Assembly: GCA_017523725.1 (NCBI GenBank)
Contig: JAFWVY010000004.1
Span: forward strand, 1 to 38,735
Source of the DNA: Bacteroidales bacterium
GTDB lineage: Bacteria; Bacteroidota; Bacteroidia; Bacteroidales; UBA4181
Length of the DNA stretch: 38,735 bases
Direction of reading: 5' to 3'
The position numbers and the translations under genes are program-made. Numbering within the stretch: the stretch's first letter is position 1; the number at the start of each line of letters is the position of its first letter. The notes beneath the pieces were generated by a model that saw nothing but the letters and a program-made list of their open reading frames with translations, was not told the DNA's origin and ran no database searches. Shown here in pieces: positions 23,718-32,058 of this stretch.

Positions 23718-23721
23718 TGAC

Positions 23722-24387
23722 ATGAAGAAAAAAGGAATCAATGAGACGCTAATCGCGAATGTCGTCCGGCGGATAAACAACGGCGAAACCGTCAATGATG
23801 TGGCCCGTGAACTCAATCTCTCAACGACGACGCTCTACAAATGGAGGGCGCAATACAGCGGGATGAACGAGAACCAGATAAAACGCATGAAGGACCTGGA
23901 GGCGGAGAACCGCATGCTGAGGCAACAGTGCGAGGTCCTGGTACAGGCGAACAGTGCGCAGCATTCCGAAACACCGGGACGTACCCGCAAAAAGACTGCA
24001 AATCAAACGTCTACGGCATCTAATAAGAACGACACAGACCAGTCGGGGCGTTGGCACCTGAGCCGCGAATCCTGGATCCTGATAGCTGCGGCCCTCTTCC
24101 TGATTCTCATTTTCGTCTTCGTAACAGCCCGGGAAAATGCAGAAGAAGAAAAGTCAAAGGTAAAACTCCGCTCGTATGAGGAAGTCTTTACGCCCGAAGA
24201 AGCCAAAAAGATGGGCATCGGCGGACATATCGACGGACCCGGCGACTGGAAACCCGACCCGAATGCCGCCAGGAACATCCGCGAATTCCTCCAGAAAGGC
24301 GGCAATGCCGATCCGGCGATAGATGCCATCATAGAGGGTGACTACCACGACCTGTTGGACCAGAACGGCGGCGCGGAAGGGTTCTGA
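23722..24387 (+). CDS. Membrane-anchored protein with IS3-OrfA-type HTH domain
   Basis: A 221-residue protein. Residues about 5-45 (VVRRINNGETVNDVARELNLSTTTLYKW in two overlapping stretches) form a transposase-type HTH_Tnp_1 helix-turn-helix, followed by a leucine-zipper-like coiled coil (about 52-75: IKRMKDLEAENRMLRQQCEV) as in IS3 OrfA. Instead of the OrfA end it continues through a polar linker into one membrane helix (about 117-135, WILIAAALFLILIFVFV) and an acidic C-terminal region of about 85 residues unrelated to anything I recognise. The layout suggests a domesticated DNA-binding module tethered to the inner membrane, like one-component ToxR-type regulators (inference). It lies next to an unusual palindromic element. 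Confidence 0.75.
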   Translation: MKKKGINETLIANVVRRINNGETVNDVARELNLSTTTLYKWRAQYSGMNENQIKRMKDLEAENRMLRQQCEVLVQANSAQHSETPGRTRKKTANQTSTASNKNDTDQSGRWHLSRESWILIAAALFLILIFVFVTARENAEEEKSKVKLRSYEEVFTPEEAKKMGIGGHIDGPGDWKPDPNAARNIREFLQKGGNADPAIDAIIEGDYHDLLDQNGGAEGF

Positions 24388-24390
24388 CAG

Positions 24391-24404
24391 GGAGCGGCAG
24401 CTCC
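24391..24404 (+). terminator. Possible weak hairpin after the HTH gene
   Basis: GGAGC-GGCA-GCTCC directly follows the stop codon. It lacks a clear T tract, so this is a weak candidate. Confidence 0.3.
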
Positions 24405-24435
24405 TCCCTACTTCGTGTCGTCGGCCATGCTGTCA

Positions 24436-25710
24436 TCAATCTTTCAAGCAGCCAACAGGAATGACATAAACTCCGTCTTTTCTTTGATAAGCATACTTCC
24501 CGACTGCGGTGACAACTGCCATGAACGAAGGAAGAGGCATTTTATCCGTATCAATGTGGCTGGATAGTTCTATCATACTGGCAGCACCGTCATTGATATT
24601 ATCTTCACCTCCCAGCTTTACTTCGAGGAGGGCATAACTGCCATTGCGCCGATGAAGGACCGTATCGCATTCCAGTCCTCTGCTGTCTCGATAATGATAG
24701 AGCTGACCATCCAGCGCCTCGGCATACACACGCAAATCCCGTACTGCCAGATCCTCAAAGAAAAGGCCAAACGATTCCAGGTCATTGATCAAATCTTTGG
24801 GGCCAAGTCCTAACGCAGCCGTCCCGATACTTGGATCTACGAAGTGACGTGTATCACCCATCCTGACAGCAGCCTTGCTGCGCAGGTTGGGATTCCATGC
24901 CGCAAGGTCTTCGATGACAAACAGCTTTTTCAATGCCCTGATGTAATCCGCGACAGTGTCCTCATCCAATGTGCTCGCATCGTTAGAAAGCATATCTTTA
25001 CGCATAGTGGCACATGACACCTGCTGTGAGATGTTTCTTGCATACGAGCGAAGAAGGAGCCTTGCCCGTTCAGGACTTCTTTTAATTTTATCAACACGCT
25101 GAATATCACGCTTAGTTACAGAATCAACATAGTCGAATGCCTGATCCAATGCGATATCCTTCGGCAACAATGTCGCCCATGGCCATCCTCCCCGGCAAGT
25201 GAGATAAGCAATATCGTCTATCTCAAGTTCGTTTTGCTGCACATCAGACATCTTTCCCTCAAACAAATCCTTCAGACTGACAGAACCTTTTGATTCCCCC
25301 GACTCATACAGACTCATCGGACGCATCATAATATGCGCGAATCGTCCAGTGCCGCTGTGAATGGTTTCATCTGCGTCAGGCAGCACCGAAGACCCCGTAA
25401 GTATAAACTGAGAAGGCGCTCCACGTTTATCCACCTCACCTCGAATGGCATCCCAGACAGGAGGCAAAGCCTGCCATTCGTCTATCAAACGAGGCGTCGC
25501 ACCTTCCAATAGCGTCTTGGGGCTGAGCTCTAACATTTGTGCACTCTGTCTCAGTACCGATACATCCCCAAGGTCAAGCACACTCTGGGCCAGCTGCTTG
25601 GCCGTCGTAGTCTTTCCACACCACTTGGGACCTTCTATCAGGACTGCACCTTTCCCAAGAACTTTTCGCTTTAAAATCCTGTCTGCAATCCGTTGTTTGT
25701 ATTCTGCCAT
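24436..25710 (-). CDS. AAA_14/DUF4143 ATP-binding protein
   Basis: A 424-residue ATPase. Walker A is GPKWCGKT (27-34), Walker B-like PRLIDEWQALP follows near residue 75, and the C-terminal half (LFFEDLAVRDLRVYAEALDG, then a DSRGLECDTVLHR...YALLEVKLGG) is DUF4143, with a nuclease-like D...ExK arrangement. Such proteins are abundant, often mobile, in gut Bacteroidales; their cellular role is unknown. The gene is AT-richer than its upstream neighbours and opens the accessory segment. Its promoter is embedded in a 23-bp iteron array, so expression is probably strongly controlled. Confidence 0.85.
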   Translation of the reverse strand: MAEYKQRIADRILKRKVLGKGAVLIEGPKWCGKTTTAKQLAQSVLDLGDVSVLRQSAQMLELSPKTLLEGATPRLIDEWQALPPVWDAIRGEVDKRGAPSQFILTGSSVLPDADETIHSGTGRFAHIMMRPMSLYESGESKGSVSLKDLFEGKMSDVQQNELEIDDIAYLTCRGGWPWATLLPKDIALDQAFDYVDSVTKRDIQRVDKIKRSPERARLLLRSYARNISQQVSCATMRKDMLSNDASTLDEDTVADYIRALKKLFVIEDLAAWNPNLRSKAAVRMGDTRHFVDPSIGTAALGLGPKDLINDLESFGLFFEDLAVRDLRVYAEALDGQLYHYRDSRGLECDTVLHRRNGSYALLEVKLGGEDNINDGAASMIELSSHIDTDKMPLPSFMAVVTAVGKYAYQRKDGVYVIPVGCLKD

Positions 25711-25729
25711 AGCTCATTGATTTTGAGCA

Positions 25730-25761
25730 CAAAGATTATGCTTTTCTCTCAATTAGGCAAA
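25730..25761 (-). promoter_or_regulatory. Promoter of the AAA_14/DUF4143 gene
   Basis: On the minus strand TTTG (25761-25758), a 19-base spacer and TAATCTTTG (25738-25730, one base longer than consensus) form a plausible promoter 20 bases before the ATG. The -33 lies within an inverted copy of the iteron core. Confidence 0.55.
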
Positions 25762-25861
25762 TAACCACACAACTTTTTCGGTGATTTGTAGCAAATTTAT
25801 TCGGTTATTTATCAAAAGTTTGTTCGGTTATTTGTAATTATTTTGTTCGGCAAACTGCCGG
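25758..25861. repeat. Four 23-bp iterons plus an inverted half-site
   Basis: TTCGG starts at 25777, 25800, 25823 and 25846, exactly 23 bases apart; the first three continue as TTCGGtkATTTrT. An inverted core CAAATAACC lies at 25758-25766, overlapping the -33 element of the minus-strand gene. The regular spacing (about two helical turns) suggests one protein binding side by side. Confidence 0.75.
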
Positions 25862-25909
25862 GACTGTTCATCTATAGGGATAATATCCCCCTCCCTAACC
25901 GTATTTGAA

Positions 25910-25939
25910 TTGTAGTTTTATATTATCTGATTAAATTTG
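25910..25939 (+). promoter_or_regulatory. Promoter of the DUF1016 gene
   Basis: TTG (25910-25912), a 19-base spacer and TAAATTTG (25932-25939) fit the Bacteroidetes consensus; the leader is about 60 bases. A small hairpin GGGAT-AAT-ATCCC lies upstream at 25877-25889. Confidence 0.65.
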
Positions 25940-26003
25940 CAGATCGATTCAAATCAATTCATTTCGTCCACTCTCTAACCGAAACTAAAATAAGCCATTC
26001 AAA

Positions 26004-27086
26004 ATGAGCAAAGCAATTACAATACAAGACAAGAATTACCTGCTATGGGTGAAAGAACTCGGTTCACGCTACCGTAAAAGTCAAATCAAAGCAGCGATAA
26101 AGGTAAATGAGGAAATGTTACGGTTCTATTGGGAACTGGGAAGGGACATTGTGGAACACGATGCAGAAAACAAATATGGCAGTTCTTTTTATGCAAGCTT
26201 GAGTGTTGACTTGAAGAGAGAAATCCCAGATGCAACAGGGTTTTCTGAAAGGAATCTGCGATATATAAAGCAGTTCTATTCCGTTTATAATAAGCACTTT
26301 GAAAATTTGCAGCAAGTTGCTGCAAATTTTACTCAGCAACTTGCTGAGCAAATCAAGCAAGAGTTGTTCTCCATTCCATGGGCTCATCATATGTTGCTGA
26401 TAGACAAATGTAAAGAAAATCCAAAGAAAGCTCTTTTCTTTGTCCATCAAACGGCACAGAATGGTTGGAGTCGCAACATGCTGCATAATTTCCTCGACAC
26501 CGATCTCTACGAACGGCAAGGAAAGGCTATGACCAACTTCAGTCGCACACTCCCAGATGAAACCAGCGGCCTTGCACAGGAATTGACAAAGGATCCTTAC
26601 GACTTTGCCTTCACCGGTATTACAGGACGGTATAACGAACACCTATTGAAGGATAAGTTGCTAGATAATATCACCAAATTTTTAGTGGAATTGGGTACAG
26701 GATTCGCATTCGTCGGCAAGGAATACCGTCTGCAGATAGGCGAGACTGAGCATTTTATCGACCTGCTGTTCTACAACCTCAACCTGTCGTGTTATGTAGT
26801 GATTGAAGTAAAAATCGGAAAGTTTGGGTTTTCTGATGCCGGGCAACTTGGAGGATATGTGGTTGCCTGCAACCATCTTTTGAAAAAAAAAGGTCGAGAC
26901 AATCCCACTATCGGCATCCTGATTTGCAAGGAGAAAGACAACCTTGTCGCCCAATACGCATTGGAAGCCAGCAGCCAGCCTTTGGGCATTTCCGAGTACG
27001 AACTGGCCAAACTGTATCCGGAGAAAGTGGAAGGAACCATACCGACCATCGAAGAACTTGAGCAGATAGAAAAAAGACTTGATTAA
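26004..27086 (+). CDS. DUF1016 (YhcG-like) PD-(D/E)XK nuclease domain protein
   Basis: A 360-residue protein. The N-terminal DUF1016 region (AAIKVNEEMLRFYWELGRDI, GFSERNLRYIKQFY, and SIPWAHHMLLIDK near 123-135) is followed by a C-terminal PD-(D/E)XK-like nuclease fold with Asp253 (FIDLLFYN) and Glu268-x-Lys270 (VIEVKIGKF). The family is widespread in accessory regions and close to restriction or other defence genes; nuclease activity is predicted from the motif and the biological target is unknown. Length is normal. Its neighbour upstream is a divergent AAA_14 ATPase with an iteron-controlled promoter. Confidence 0.88.
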   Translation: MSKAITIQDKNYLLWVKELGSRYRKSQIKAAIKVNEEMLRFYWELGRDIVEHDAENKYGSSFYASLSVDLKREIPDATGFSERNLRYIKQFYSVYNKHFENLQQVAANFTQQLAEQIKQELFSIPWAHHMLLIDKCKENPKKALFFVHQTAQNGWSRNMLHNFLDTDLYERQGKAMTNFSRTLPDETSGLAQELTKDPYDFAFTGITGRYNEHLLKDKLLDNITKFLVELGTGFAFVGKEYRLQIGETEHFIDLLFYNLNLSCYVVIEVKIGKFGFSDAGQLGGYVVACNHLLKKKGRDNPTIGILICKEKDNLVAQYALEASSQPLGISEYELAKLYPEKVEGTIPTIEELEQIEKRLD

Positions 27087-27338
27087 GGCAACAACTCATA
27101 CGAGATTCAGGGTATTCACACCTTTAAATGGCAAAACCGCTCTTAAGGAAATCGGCAAATGGGATGTGAATAACACCTGGAGCGCAGCGGCCAGCATCTC
27201 CAACGTATTCTCCCGCCTCGCCGGCGTCAGGCCGCATTCCCAGACCGTGATACAATGCCAGCCCATGGCGGTGGGCAAATTTGTTTCTTATTATTAAACT
27301 TTTTATATTTGCTCATCTTTCGACAACATATTTGATTT
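27087..27338. other. Probable gene remnant between DUF1016 and RhuM-like sequences
   Basis: The stretch at 27150-27265 is locally GC-rich inside an AT-rich region. A 72-codon open frame overlapping the DUF1016 stop (27079-27297) has no recognisable domain and no start signal. I see it as debris from an older insertion, not a gene. Confidence 0.35.
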
Positions 27339-27809
27339 ATGCCAACGGAACAAAGTAATAATAATTTACAGATGGTGGATAATGAGATAGTCCTTTACCA
27401 ACCGAACGACACTATCCACCTGGAAGTGAGGATGGCCAACGATACTGTCTGGCTGACACAATCTCAGATTGCAATGCTGTTTAATGTAGGGCAACCAGTC
27501 ATATCAAAGCATCTTAAGAACATATTTCGAAGCGGAGAATTAGATGAAAAAACAGCATATTCCATTTTGGAATATACTGCCACCGACGGTAAAGTTTATC
27601 CGACCAAGTTTTACAACCTGGATGCTATTCTCTCTATCGGTTATAGAGTTAATAGCATACAGGTATTCGACGCATATACGTTCGTCTGCAATTTGACTCG
27701 GAGTGCAAAAAACAAATTATCTTGTTTGACAACTATGTGGATGACTAAGAAATGGTTCGCCTTCAGCAAAATGGATATTGAGACGGAAACTTTGATAAAA
27801 AAGATGTAA
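27339..27809 (+). pseudogene. RhuM-family gene, truncated and fused to another gene tail
   Basis: The first about 110 residues (LYQPNDTIHLEVRMANDTVW, LTQSQIAMLFNVGQPVISKH, FYNLDAILSIGYRVNSIQ) are the N-terminal half of a RhuM family (virulence-associated, HTH-like) protein, which is usually about 300 residues. After NSIQ the similarity stops. A second frame over the following bases reads IRRIYVRLQFDSECKKQIIL then FDNYVDD and a stop, like the end of an unrelated gene, and the first frame resumes with MDIETETLIKKM. The locus is therefore a broken hybrid made by deletion and frameshift, with no likely function. Confidence 0.6.
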
Positions 27810-27887
27810 CTAATTATACCCCTCTATATTACTCCTCCGCCGCCAACAGCGGGGTTTCTGCCAGAATCTCATAAGGTCCGATAGTCC

Positions 27888-28616
27888 CTATTCCCTGGCA
27901 TAGTGGCTTTCAACGTTGTCATTCCTTACATTCTTCGGGCCAATGACCAAAAGGATGAGAATCGCCATCAGCGGCGAAATCAGCCAACACAGCAGAAGCC
28001 AGCCCAATACACTGCGGTTGCGTTTCCGCGCCATAACCCCGACCAAAACAAAGAAGCCAATTACTATGCCGATGAAAGGCAAAAACAAAACTGTCGCTAC
28101 TACAGAAGACCAGACACCGCCGTCATTATTATTGCTACTATTGCTACTATTACCGCCATCAACATCATCAGGAAGCCCGAACATATTTTCACCGAGCGGA
28201 ATATCATATATCGATTCGGCTTTCTCCTGCTCCGCATTATAATCCTTCAACTTGAACCGAATCTTGAAAGAAGAGTTGTCGAACAGGCCTTCTGATTTGT
28301 AATAGTGATAGTTGCGCCCAGACTCATAGGCAGGAATATCCAGTTTCTTTGTCATTCCCGGAGCGATGTTCACATTTCTGGTAAACTCCTTATAGTCCAT
28401 TTCCTTTCCAGACATATCAAGGTAGATAATCACGAATGCAAGATTCCTGACCTCTTCGCCGGTGTTGTTTTTTAAAGCCAATGTACCCTCGTAGTCACTC
28501 CATGACTGCTCGTAGGATACCATCGTAATATCCTTCTCCAAATCCTTTTCGGCAGCGAAGGCAGCCACCGAAAGGAACAGGCTCAGCAAAACAATTGTGA
28601 TTCTTTTTGTCAGCAT
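27888..28616 (-). CDS. Secreted/membrane protein of unknown function with two C-terminal helices
   Basis: A 242-residue protein with signal peptide (RITIVLLSLFLSVAAFA, about 5-21), a periplasmic beta-domain (YEGTLALKNNTGEEVRNLAF, resembling FxLYD-type folds), an Asn/Ser linker (GGNSSNSSNNNDGG) and two membrane helices (about 178-200 and 208-226) with a short charged tail. I do not recognise the family. A domain comparable to FxLYD suggests ligand or protein contact at the envelope. A -7-like box (CAAAGACATA on the plus strand, 28648-28657) lies upstream. Confidence 0.7.
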   Translation of the reverse strand: MLTKRITIVLLSLFLSVAAFAAEKDLEKDITMVSYEQSWSDYEGTLALKNNTGEEVRNLAFVIIYLDMSGKEMDYKEFTRNVNIAPGMTKKLDIPAYESGRNYHYYKSEGLFDNSSFKIRFKLKDYNAEQEKAESIYDIPLGENMFGLPDDVDGGNSSNSSNNNDGGVWSSVVATVLFLPFIGIVIGFFVLVGVMARKRNRSVLGWLLLCWLISPLMAILILLVIGPKNVRNDNVESHYARE

Positions 28617-28699
28617 ATTTTCAAGGTTTTATCTCATGTAACGCTTGCAAAGACATACAAAAAAGTGAAAGAACCGACAAGAACTTGTGTTAAGGTAAA

Positions 28700-29752
28700 C
28701 TATTTTATAATTAAATCTCCGCCATATGTGAAATAATACTTGGTCCCATCCTTTTCTAAACACAAACAATCTTTTTCATAGTGGTAGTCATCATATTGGC
28801 ATGGAATAATTATTTCGCCTTTCCTATTGATATAACCATATTTGTCATTTTTCTTTATTCGAGATACCCCATTTTCAAAAGGTTCCGCATCGTCAAACAA
28901 ACCCGAGATTACGACATCGCCTTTCATGTCGATAAAGGAATTGCAGTTAATTTCATATAATCGGTCATTGTTTTTTGATGTACCAATAGCACACAACCCC
29001 TCGCTAAACTTCAAAGTGGAAATCTGCCAATTGAACTTAAAAGGGATGACCACATCTCCTTTTGTGTTTATAAAGCCACACTTCTGTGATGGGATAGAGC
29101 CCAACCTGGAATAAACAGTCTTATCATACTTGTGTACAGCTGCAAGCCCCTCGGAGAAATCATCGGCATTTGAATATATAAATGGAATTACAACTTGATT
29201 GTTTCTGTCAATAAATCCCGCCTTATTACGATCCGTTCCCTTAATCTCTGCAGCGAACAATCCTTCAGAGTAATCACCCAAGTGGTAGTAATCAAAAGGA
29301 ATCACAATAGAGCCATCGGTAATATCAAGAGCTCCATATTTACTGTGTCCTGCAATACTTAGTGTAACAAGGCCATCATGCGGAGCATTAAACATGTCAT
29401 AAATACATTTCGTAAGCATTTTGTAATCCTTGTTAAAAATACCCCAAGCATCGTTTAACATTACGAATCCGACATCCCAATCTTCAATTCGGTCAAGAAT
29501 ATAATCATATACACACTCGAGCAAAACATTTCCCTGATTGTCAATACATCCCATCTTTTCATTCGAGTCATGAACGAAAGCATGCCCGCCGTTAAAATCT
29601 CCAATTTTATCATACTTGGCAGAGAGAACGGCATAAACATCCTTCGAAAGAACCTCAATAGCTGGACCATTTTCTTTCGTCTGTTGAGTATCGTTACCGC
29701 ACGATGACACAACGGTAGAAGCAATAGCGATCAAAAAAAATATAAGTTTCAT
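28700..29752 (-). CDS. WG-repeat lipoprotein
   Basis: A 350-residue protein. The N-terminus ends STVVSSC, a lipobox (Cys near 18). At least six WG-type beta repeats follow, each shaped like YGYINRKGEIIIPCQYDD, FIDRNNQVVIPFIYSNADDF or GFINTKGDVVIPFKFN. WG repeats make open beta-structures thought to bind partners at the cell surface; no specific function is known. The ATG at 29752 is used; a GTG one codon earlier is possible. Base composition is AT-rich, like the rest of the accessory segment. Confidence 0.82.
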   Translation of the reverse strand: MKLIFFLIAIASTVVSSCGNDTQQTKENGPAIEVLSKDVYAVLSAKYDKIGDFNGGHAFVHDSNEKMGCIDNQGNVLLECVYDYILDRIEDWDVGFVMLNDAWGIFNKDYKMLTKCIYDMFNAPHDGLVTLSIAGHSKYGALDITDGSIVIPFDYYHLGDYSEGLFAAEIKGTDRNKAGFIDRNNQVVIPFIYSNADDFSEGLAAVHKYDKTVYSRLGSIPSQKCGFINTKGDVVIPFKFNWQISTLKFSEGLCAIGTSKNNDRLYEINCNSFIDMKGDVVISGLFDDAEPFENGVSRIKKNDKYGYINRKGEIIIPCQYDDYHYEKDCLCLEKDGTKYYFTYGGDLIIK

Positions 29753-29933
29753 CACAGGTATAATTGTTCCCGATAATTATTTAGTCAAGCTTGTCTTAGT
29801 CCTGATAGACGACCATCGCGAGAGCAAAGCAAGTACAGGCTTGTACTATATATTACAGTCTACCGGAGGGCCTTAACGTTCTACACATGCACATAAGTGC
29901 AGACTTTATGACATCCAAATATAGTGATTTTTT
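29753..29933. other. 180-base gap between the WG lipoprotein and CoiA-like genes
   Basis: No gene is visible. A small hairpin AGTACA-GGCT-TGTACT occurs near 29829-29844. No convincing -7 box in front of the lipoprotein was found. Confidence 0.4.
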
Positions 29934-30923
29934 TCATACCTTGAATCCATAGTACTCGATGCTCATTCCAAGATCGCCAATCAAGTCGCCATCTTTCAGT
30001 CGCTGTCTAGTCCTCTCTTCTGAACTAGTTGCATTGATGATCAGATCAATGACTCGCAAGCCAATTGGGTATCGGAAGCCTTCGCGACGCCTCCGGCCGC
30101 GAATATTGATTGATATGTGGCCCTTTTTGTCCTTCTGGCTACGGTAAAGCAGCAAGTCCGATTTGAACCCCCGGTACCTTGTTTTGACTTCGCATACGTC
30201 GTAGCCGATTTGGCGGAGGTCGAAAGGTTTATCCTGACGGGTGAATGACCCGGCATAAGGATGAATAGTTATAGAGCCTTCATCAAAGATTTCCTTGAGA
30301 AAATCCCTTGTTTTTTCGTACATCGGATTTCTGCCGTAACTGAAGGATTCTCCAGAAGCTTTGGGCTGCGGGGGCATCGACACGATCCATTTTCGGTCTT
30401 CATCGGAACCGGAGAGGAACTTCTTCAATTCGGCCTTATCAAGCGTCTGGTAGTTGATATCTATCTCAATGCATTTGAGTTGATTATCTACTATGACCTG
30501 ACGCTTCTTACCGTCAACCTTGTGGCTCACGTAGAACTCTATCAACAGCCTTTCGCCGTTGTCCATTATCCCTTCAGCATCAGGCCGGATACCATAGCGT
30601 TCATCCCACTTCTCTATCTCAACGTTCCGGATACGGACGGAACCGGACGGGAAGCGACCGATGTTTGAAGGTGGAAGCATAATCCTTCCCGTTTCCTGCA
30701 GCACCTCTTTGGCTAGGAGATGCAGCTGGGATTCATAGGCTCCTTCGCATTCATGGCCATGGGCGTGGGCGAAATGATGCTCACGGTACTGGCCGGCATT
30801 CTTGGCATAGAGAGGCGCCTTACAATGAGGGCAATGACAGGCACACTTGGCGCCTTTGGCAACGTTATCGACGTGGACGGAGGCTCCGCCTTCATCCAAC
30901 GCATAGGTCAGGAATGCACCCAT
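29934..30923 (-). CDS. CoiA-like zinc-ribbon nuclease
   Basis: A 329-residue protein. The N-terminus holds a Cys-rich ribbon (CACHCPHCKAPLYAK, Cys27-34) followed by HHFAHAHGHE and ESQLHLLAKEVL, the pattern of CoiA-like proteins. The central region IRPDAEGIMDNGERLLIEFY, with Asp115 and Glu129, followed by VSHK, resembles the CoiA-type PD-(D/E)XK nuclease core. CoiA acts in competence in Gram-positives, but relatives in Bacteroidales occur in accessory regions with no known pathway. It starts 2 bases after the stop of the XRE/EVE-like gene, so both form one operon. Confidence 0.72.
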   Translation of the reverse strand: MGAFLTYALDEGGASVHVDNVAKGAKCACHCPHCKAPLYAKNAGQYREHHFAHAHGHECEGAYESQLHLLAKEVLQETGRIMLPPSNIGRFPSGSVRIRNVEIEKWDERYGIRPDAEGIMDNGERLLIEFYVSHKVDGKKRQVIVDNQLKCIEIDINYQTLDKAELKKFLSGSDEDRKWIVSMPPQPKASGESFSYGRNPMYEKTRDFLKEIFDEGSITIHPYAGSFTRQDKPFDLRQIGYDVCEVKTRYRGFKSDLLLYRSQKDKKGHISINIRGRRRREGFRYPIGLRVIDLIINATSSEERTRQRLKDGDLIGDLGMSIEYYGFKV

Positions 30924-30925
30924 GG

Positions 30926-31840
30926 CTAAAACTTCCTTTCGATGAACTTCAGAAGATCTCCTACCAGATACTTGACACCCTGCGGGGCGCGGAGGAAGCC
31001 GTGCTTCCTCAAATTTTCTTCTGTGAGCTTACCGGAGCGTGATTCCTTGACCAGGCGCAGGAGGGCGTATTTAGTCTGGGACTCATCCTGGATTCGTTCC
31101 TTATCTACCCAGAATTCCTCCTCCTTGGCCATCCAGCGGTCGTATGGTTCATCGACCTGTTCAACGGTCATCTTGTACTTGATGGCACGCTCCTCGGAAA
31201 CATAAACGTAGACAATGTCGCCAATGTTGATATTGTAGCGTGTCTGCTGCCAGTGATACTCACCATATTTGGCCAGACACTCCGCCAAGCGAAACGTGGA
31301 GTTCTTGGCAGTTATGAGAACGTTCCTATGCTCATCCGGGATGGCACGGGCCGTACGGTTTACAGTATAATGATTGCTTGCAGCTCCGATGGGAACTATT
31401 TCCACCGAACAGTCCATGGCCGCCGCAATCTTGCAGAGAACATCGAGGCCTGGAGAGAACTTCCCCTTCTCGATGCGGGACAGATTGGAAGCATCGATAT
31501 CGGCATATTCGGCCAACTCCTTGGCCTCCAGCCGGCGTTCCTCACGGAGTGCGCGAATCTGGGCACCGATGCGCTCCCTTTCATTGTCACGATCCGGGCC
31601 ATACCAATACGGTGCAGCCCAGCAACCATTCACCATCATTTCACGATAAATCGGTCCCATGATGACGGACGGATCACCTTTGTAGTACTTATCGAAGAGA
31701 TAAGCAATGACGCGAGCATCTTGCTCTTGAAGTGGCATAGGGACTACTCGATTCAGTCCCACAGTGAAACGGTCACCTTGTGGCGTTTCAACCGTCACCT
31801 TATTCAGGCTGACGAATTTGACTTTTGTTTGTGTTTCCAT
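30926..31840 (-). CDS. XRE-family HTH regulator fused to an EVE-like domain
   Basis: A 304-residue protein. Residues about 1-85 are an unrecognised N-terminal domain with EREMMVNGCWAAPYWY-like sequence (IYREMMVNGCWAAPYWYG). Residues 88-150 form a Cro/CI-type HTH (IGAQIRALREERRLEAKELA, then DASNLSRIEKGKFSPGLDVL). The C-terminus (about 172-270: NVLITAKNSTFRLAEC, INIGDIVYVYVSEERAIKYK) looks like an EVE/PUA-type fold, which in other proteins reads modified bases. This combination suggests DNA-base sensing plus transcription control or targeting for the CoiA-like nuclease 2 bases downstream. Both domain assignments are from motif resemblance; the EVE call is the weaker. Confidence 0.68.
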   Translation of the reverse strand: METQTKVKFVSLNKVTVETPQGDRFTVGLNRVVPMPLQEQDARVIAYLFDKYYKGDPSVIMGPIYREMMVNGCWAAPYWYGPDRDNERERIGAQIRALREERRLEAKELAEYADIDASNLSRIEKGKFSPGLDVLCKIAAAMDCSVEIVPIGAASNHYTVNRTARAIPDEHRNVLITAKNSTFRLAECLAKYGEYHWQQTRYNINIGDIVYVYVSEERAIKYKMTVEQVDEPYDRWMAKEEEFWVDKERIQDESQTKYALLRLVKESRSGKLTEENLRKHGFLRAPQGVKYLVGDLLKFIERKF

Positions 31841-31856
31841 AATTCTTAAATGCTAC

Positions 31857-31867
31857 GGGGCTACCCC
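31857..31867. promoter_or_regulatory. Candidate operator GGGG-CTA-CCCC in the XRE gene leader
   Basis: A short palindrome sits between the predicted start of transcription (about 31882) and the ATG at 31840 of the XRE gene. Location inside the leader of an HTH gene fits autoregulation. Confidence 0.35.
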
Positions 31868-31886
31868 TAAAATCTGAATTACGGGA

Positions 31887-31917
31887 CAAAGATATGAAGA
31901 ATAATTCGATTAGCAAA
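31887..31917 (-). promoter_or_regulatory. Promoter of the XRE-CoiA operon
   Basis: On the minus strand TTTG (31917-31914), a 19-base spacer and TATCTTTG (31894-31887) give a full consensus promoter, with a leader of about 40 bases. Confidence 0.78.
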
Positions 31918-32027
31918 TACAACAAGCGAATTTTTCACAATTTTCATATAGAAAAAGAGGGAATTTGCACCAAGGTGCTTACCATCAATTATTTTCTTTT
32001 CAATTCCCACTTCCCAAATTATCTTCT

Positions 32028-32035
32028 TAACTTTG
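32028..32035 (+). promoter_or_regulatory. -7 box of the DUF2075 gene
   Basis: TAACTTTG lies 23 bases before the ATG at 32059 and supports that start over an ATG at 31894, which overlaps the opposing promoter. Confidence 0.55.
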
Positions 32036-32058
32036 TAAATCACATTTTATCAGAGGAT

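Larger units (their letters stand above)
23334..23721. other. 388-base intergenic region between the xylanase and the HTH gene
   Basis: It holds the xylanase promoter on the minus strand, a palindrome-rich element at 23528-23642 and the HTH gene promoter. No credible coding sequence is seen: short open frames overlap each other and the inverted repeats. Confidence 0.6.

Noticed and set aside
25777..25861. Possible CRISPR array
   Set aside because: Units are contiguous 23-base iterons without unique spacers of 30 or more bases and no cas genes are near.
31894..32058. N-terminal extension of the DUF2075 protein from the ATG at 31894
   Set aside because: The ATG overlaps an opposing consensus promoter and the extension has no similarity to the family N-terminus; the start at 32059 fits promoter and family.
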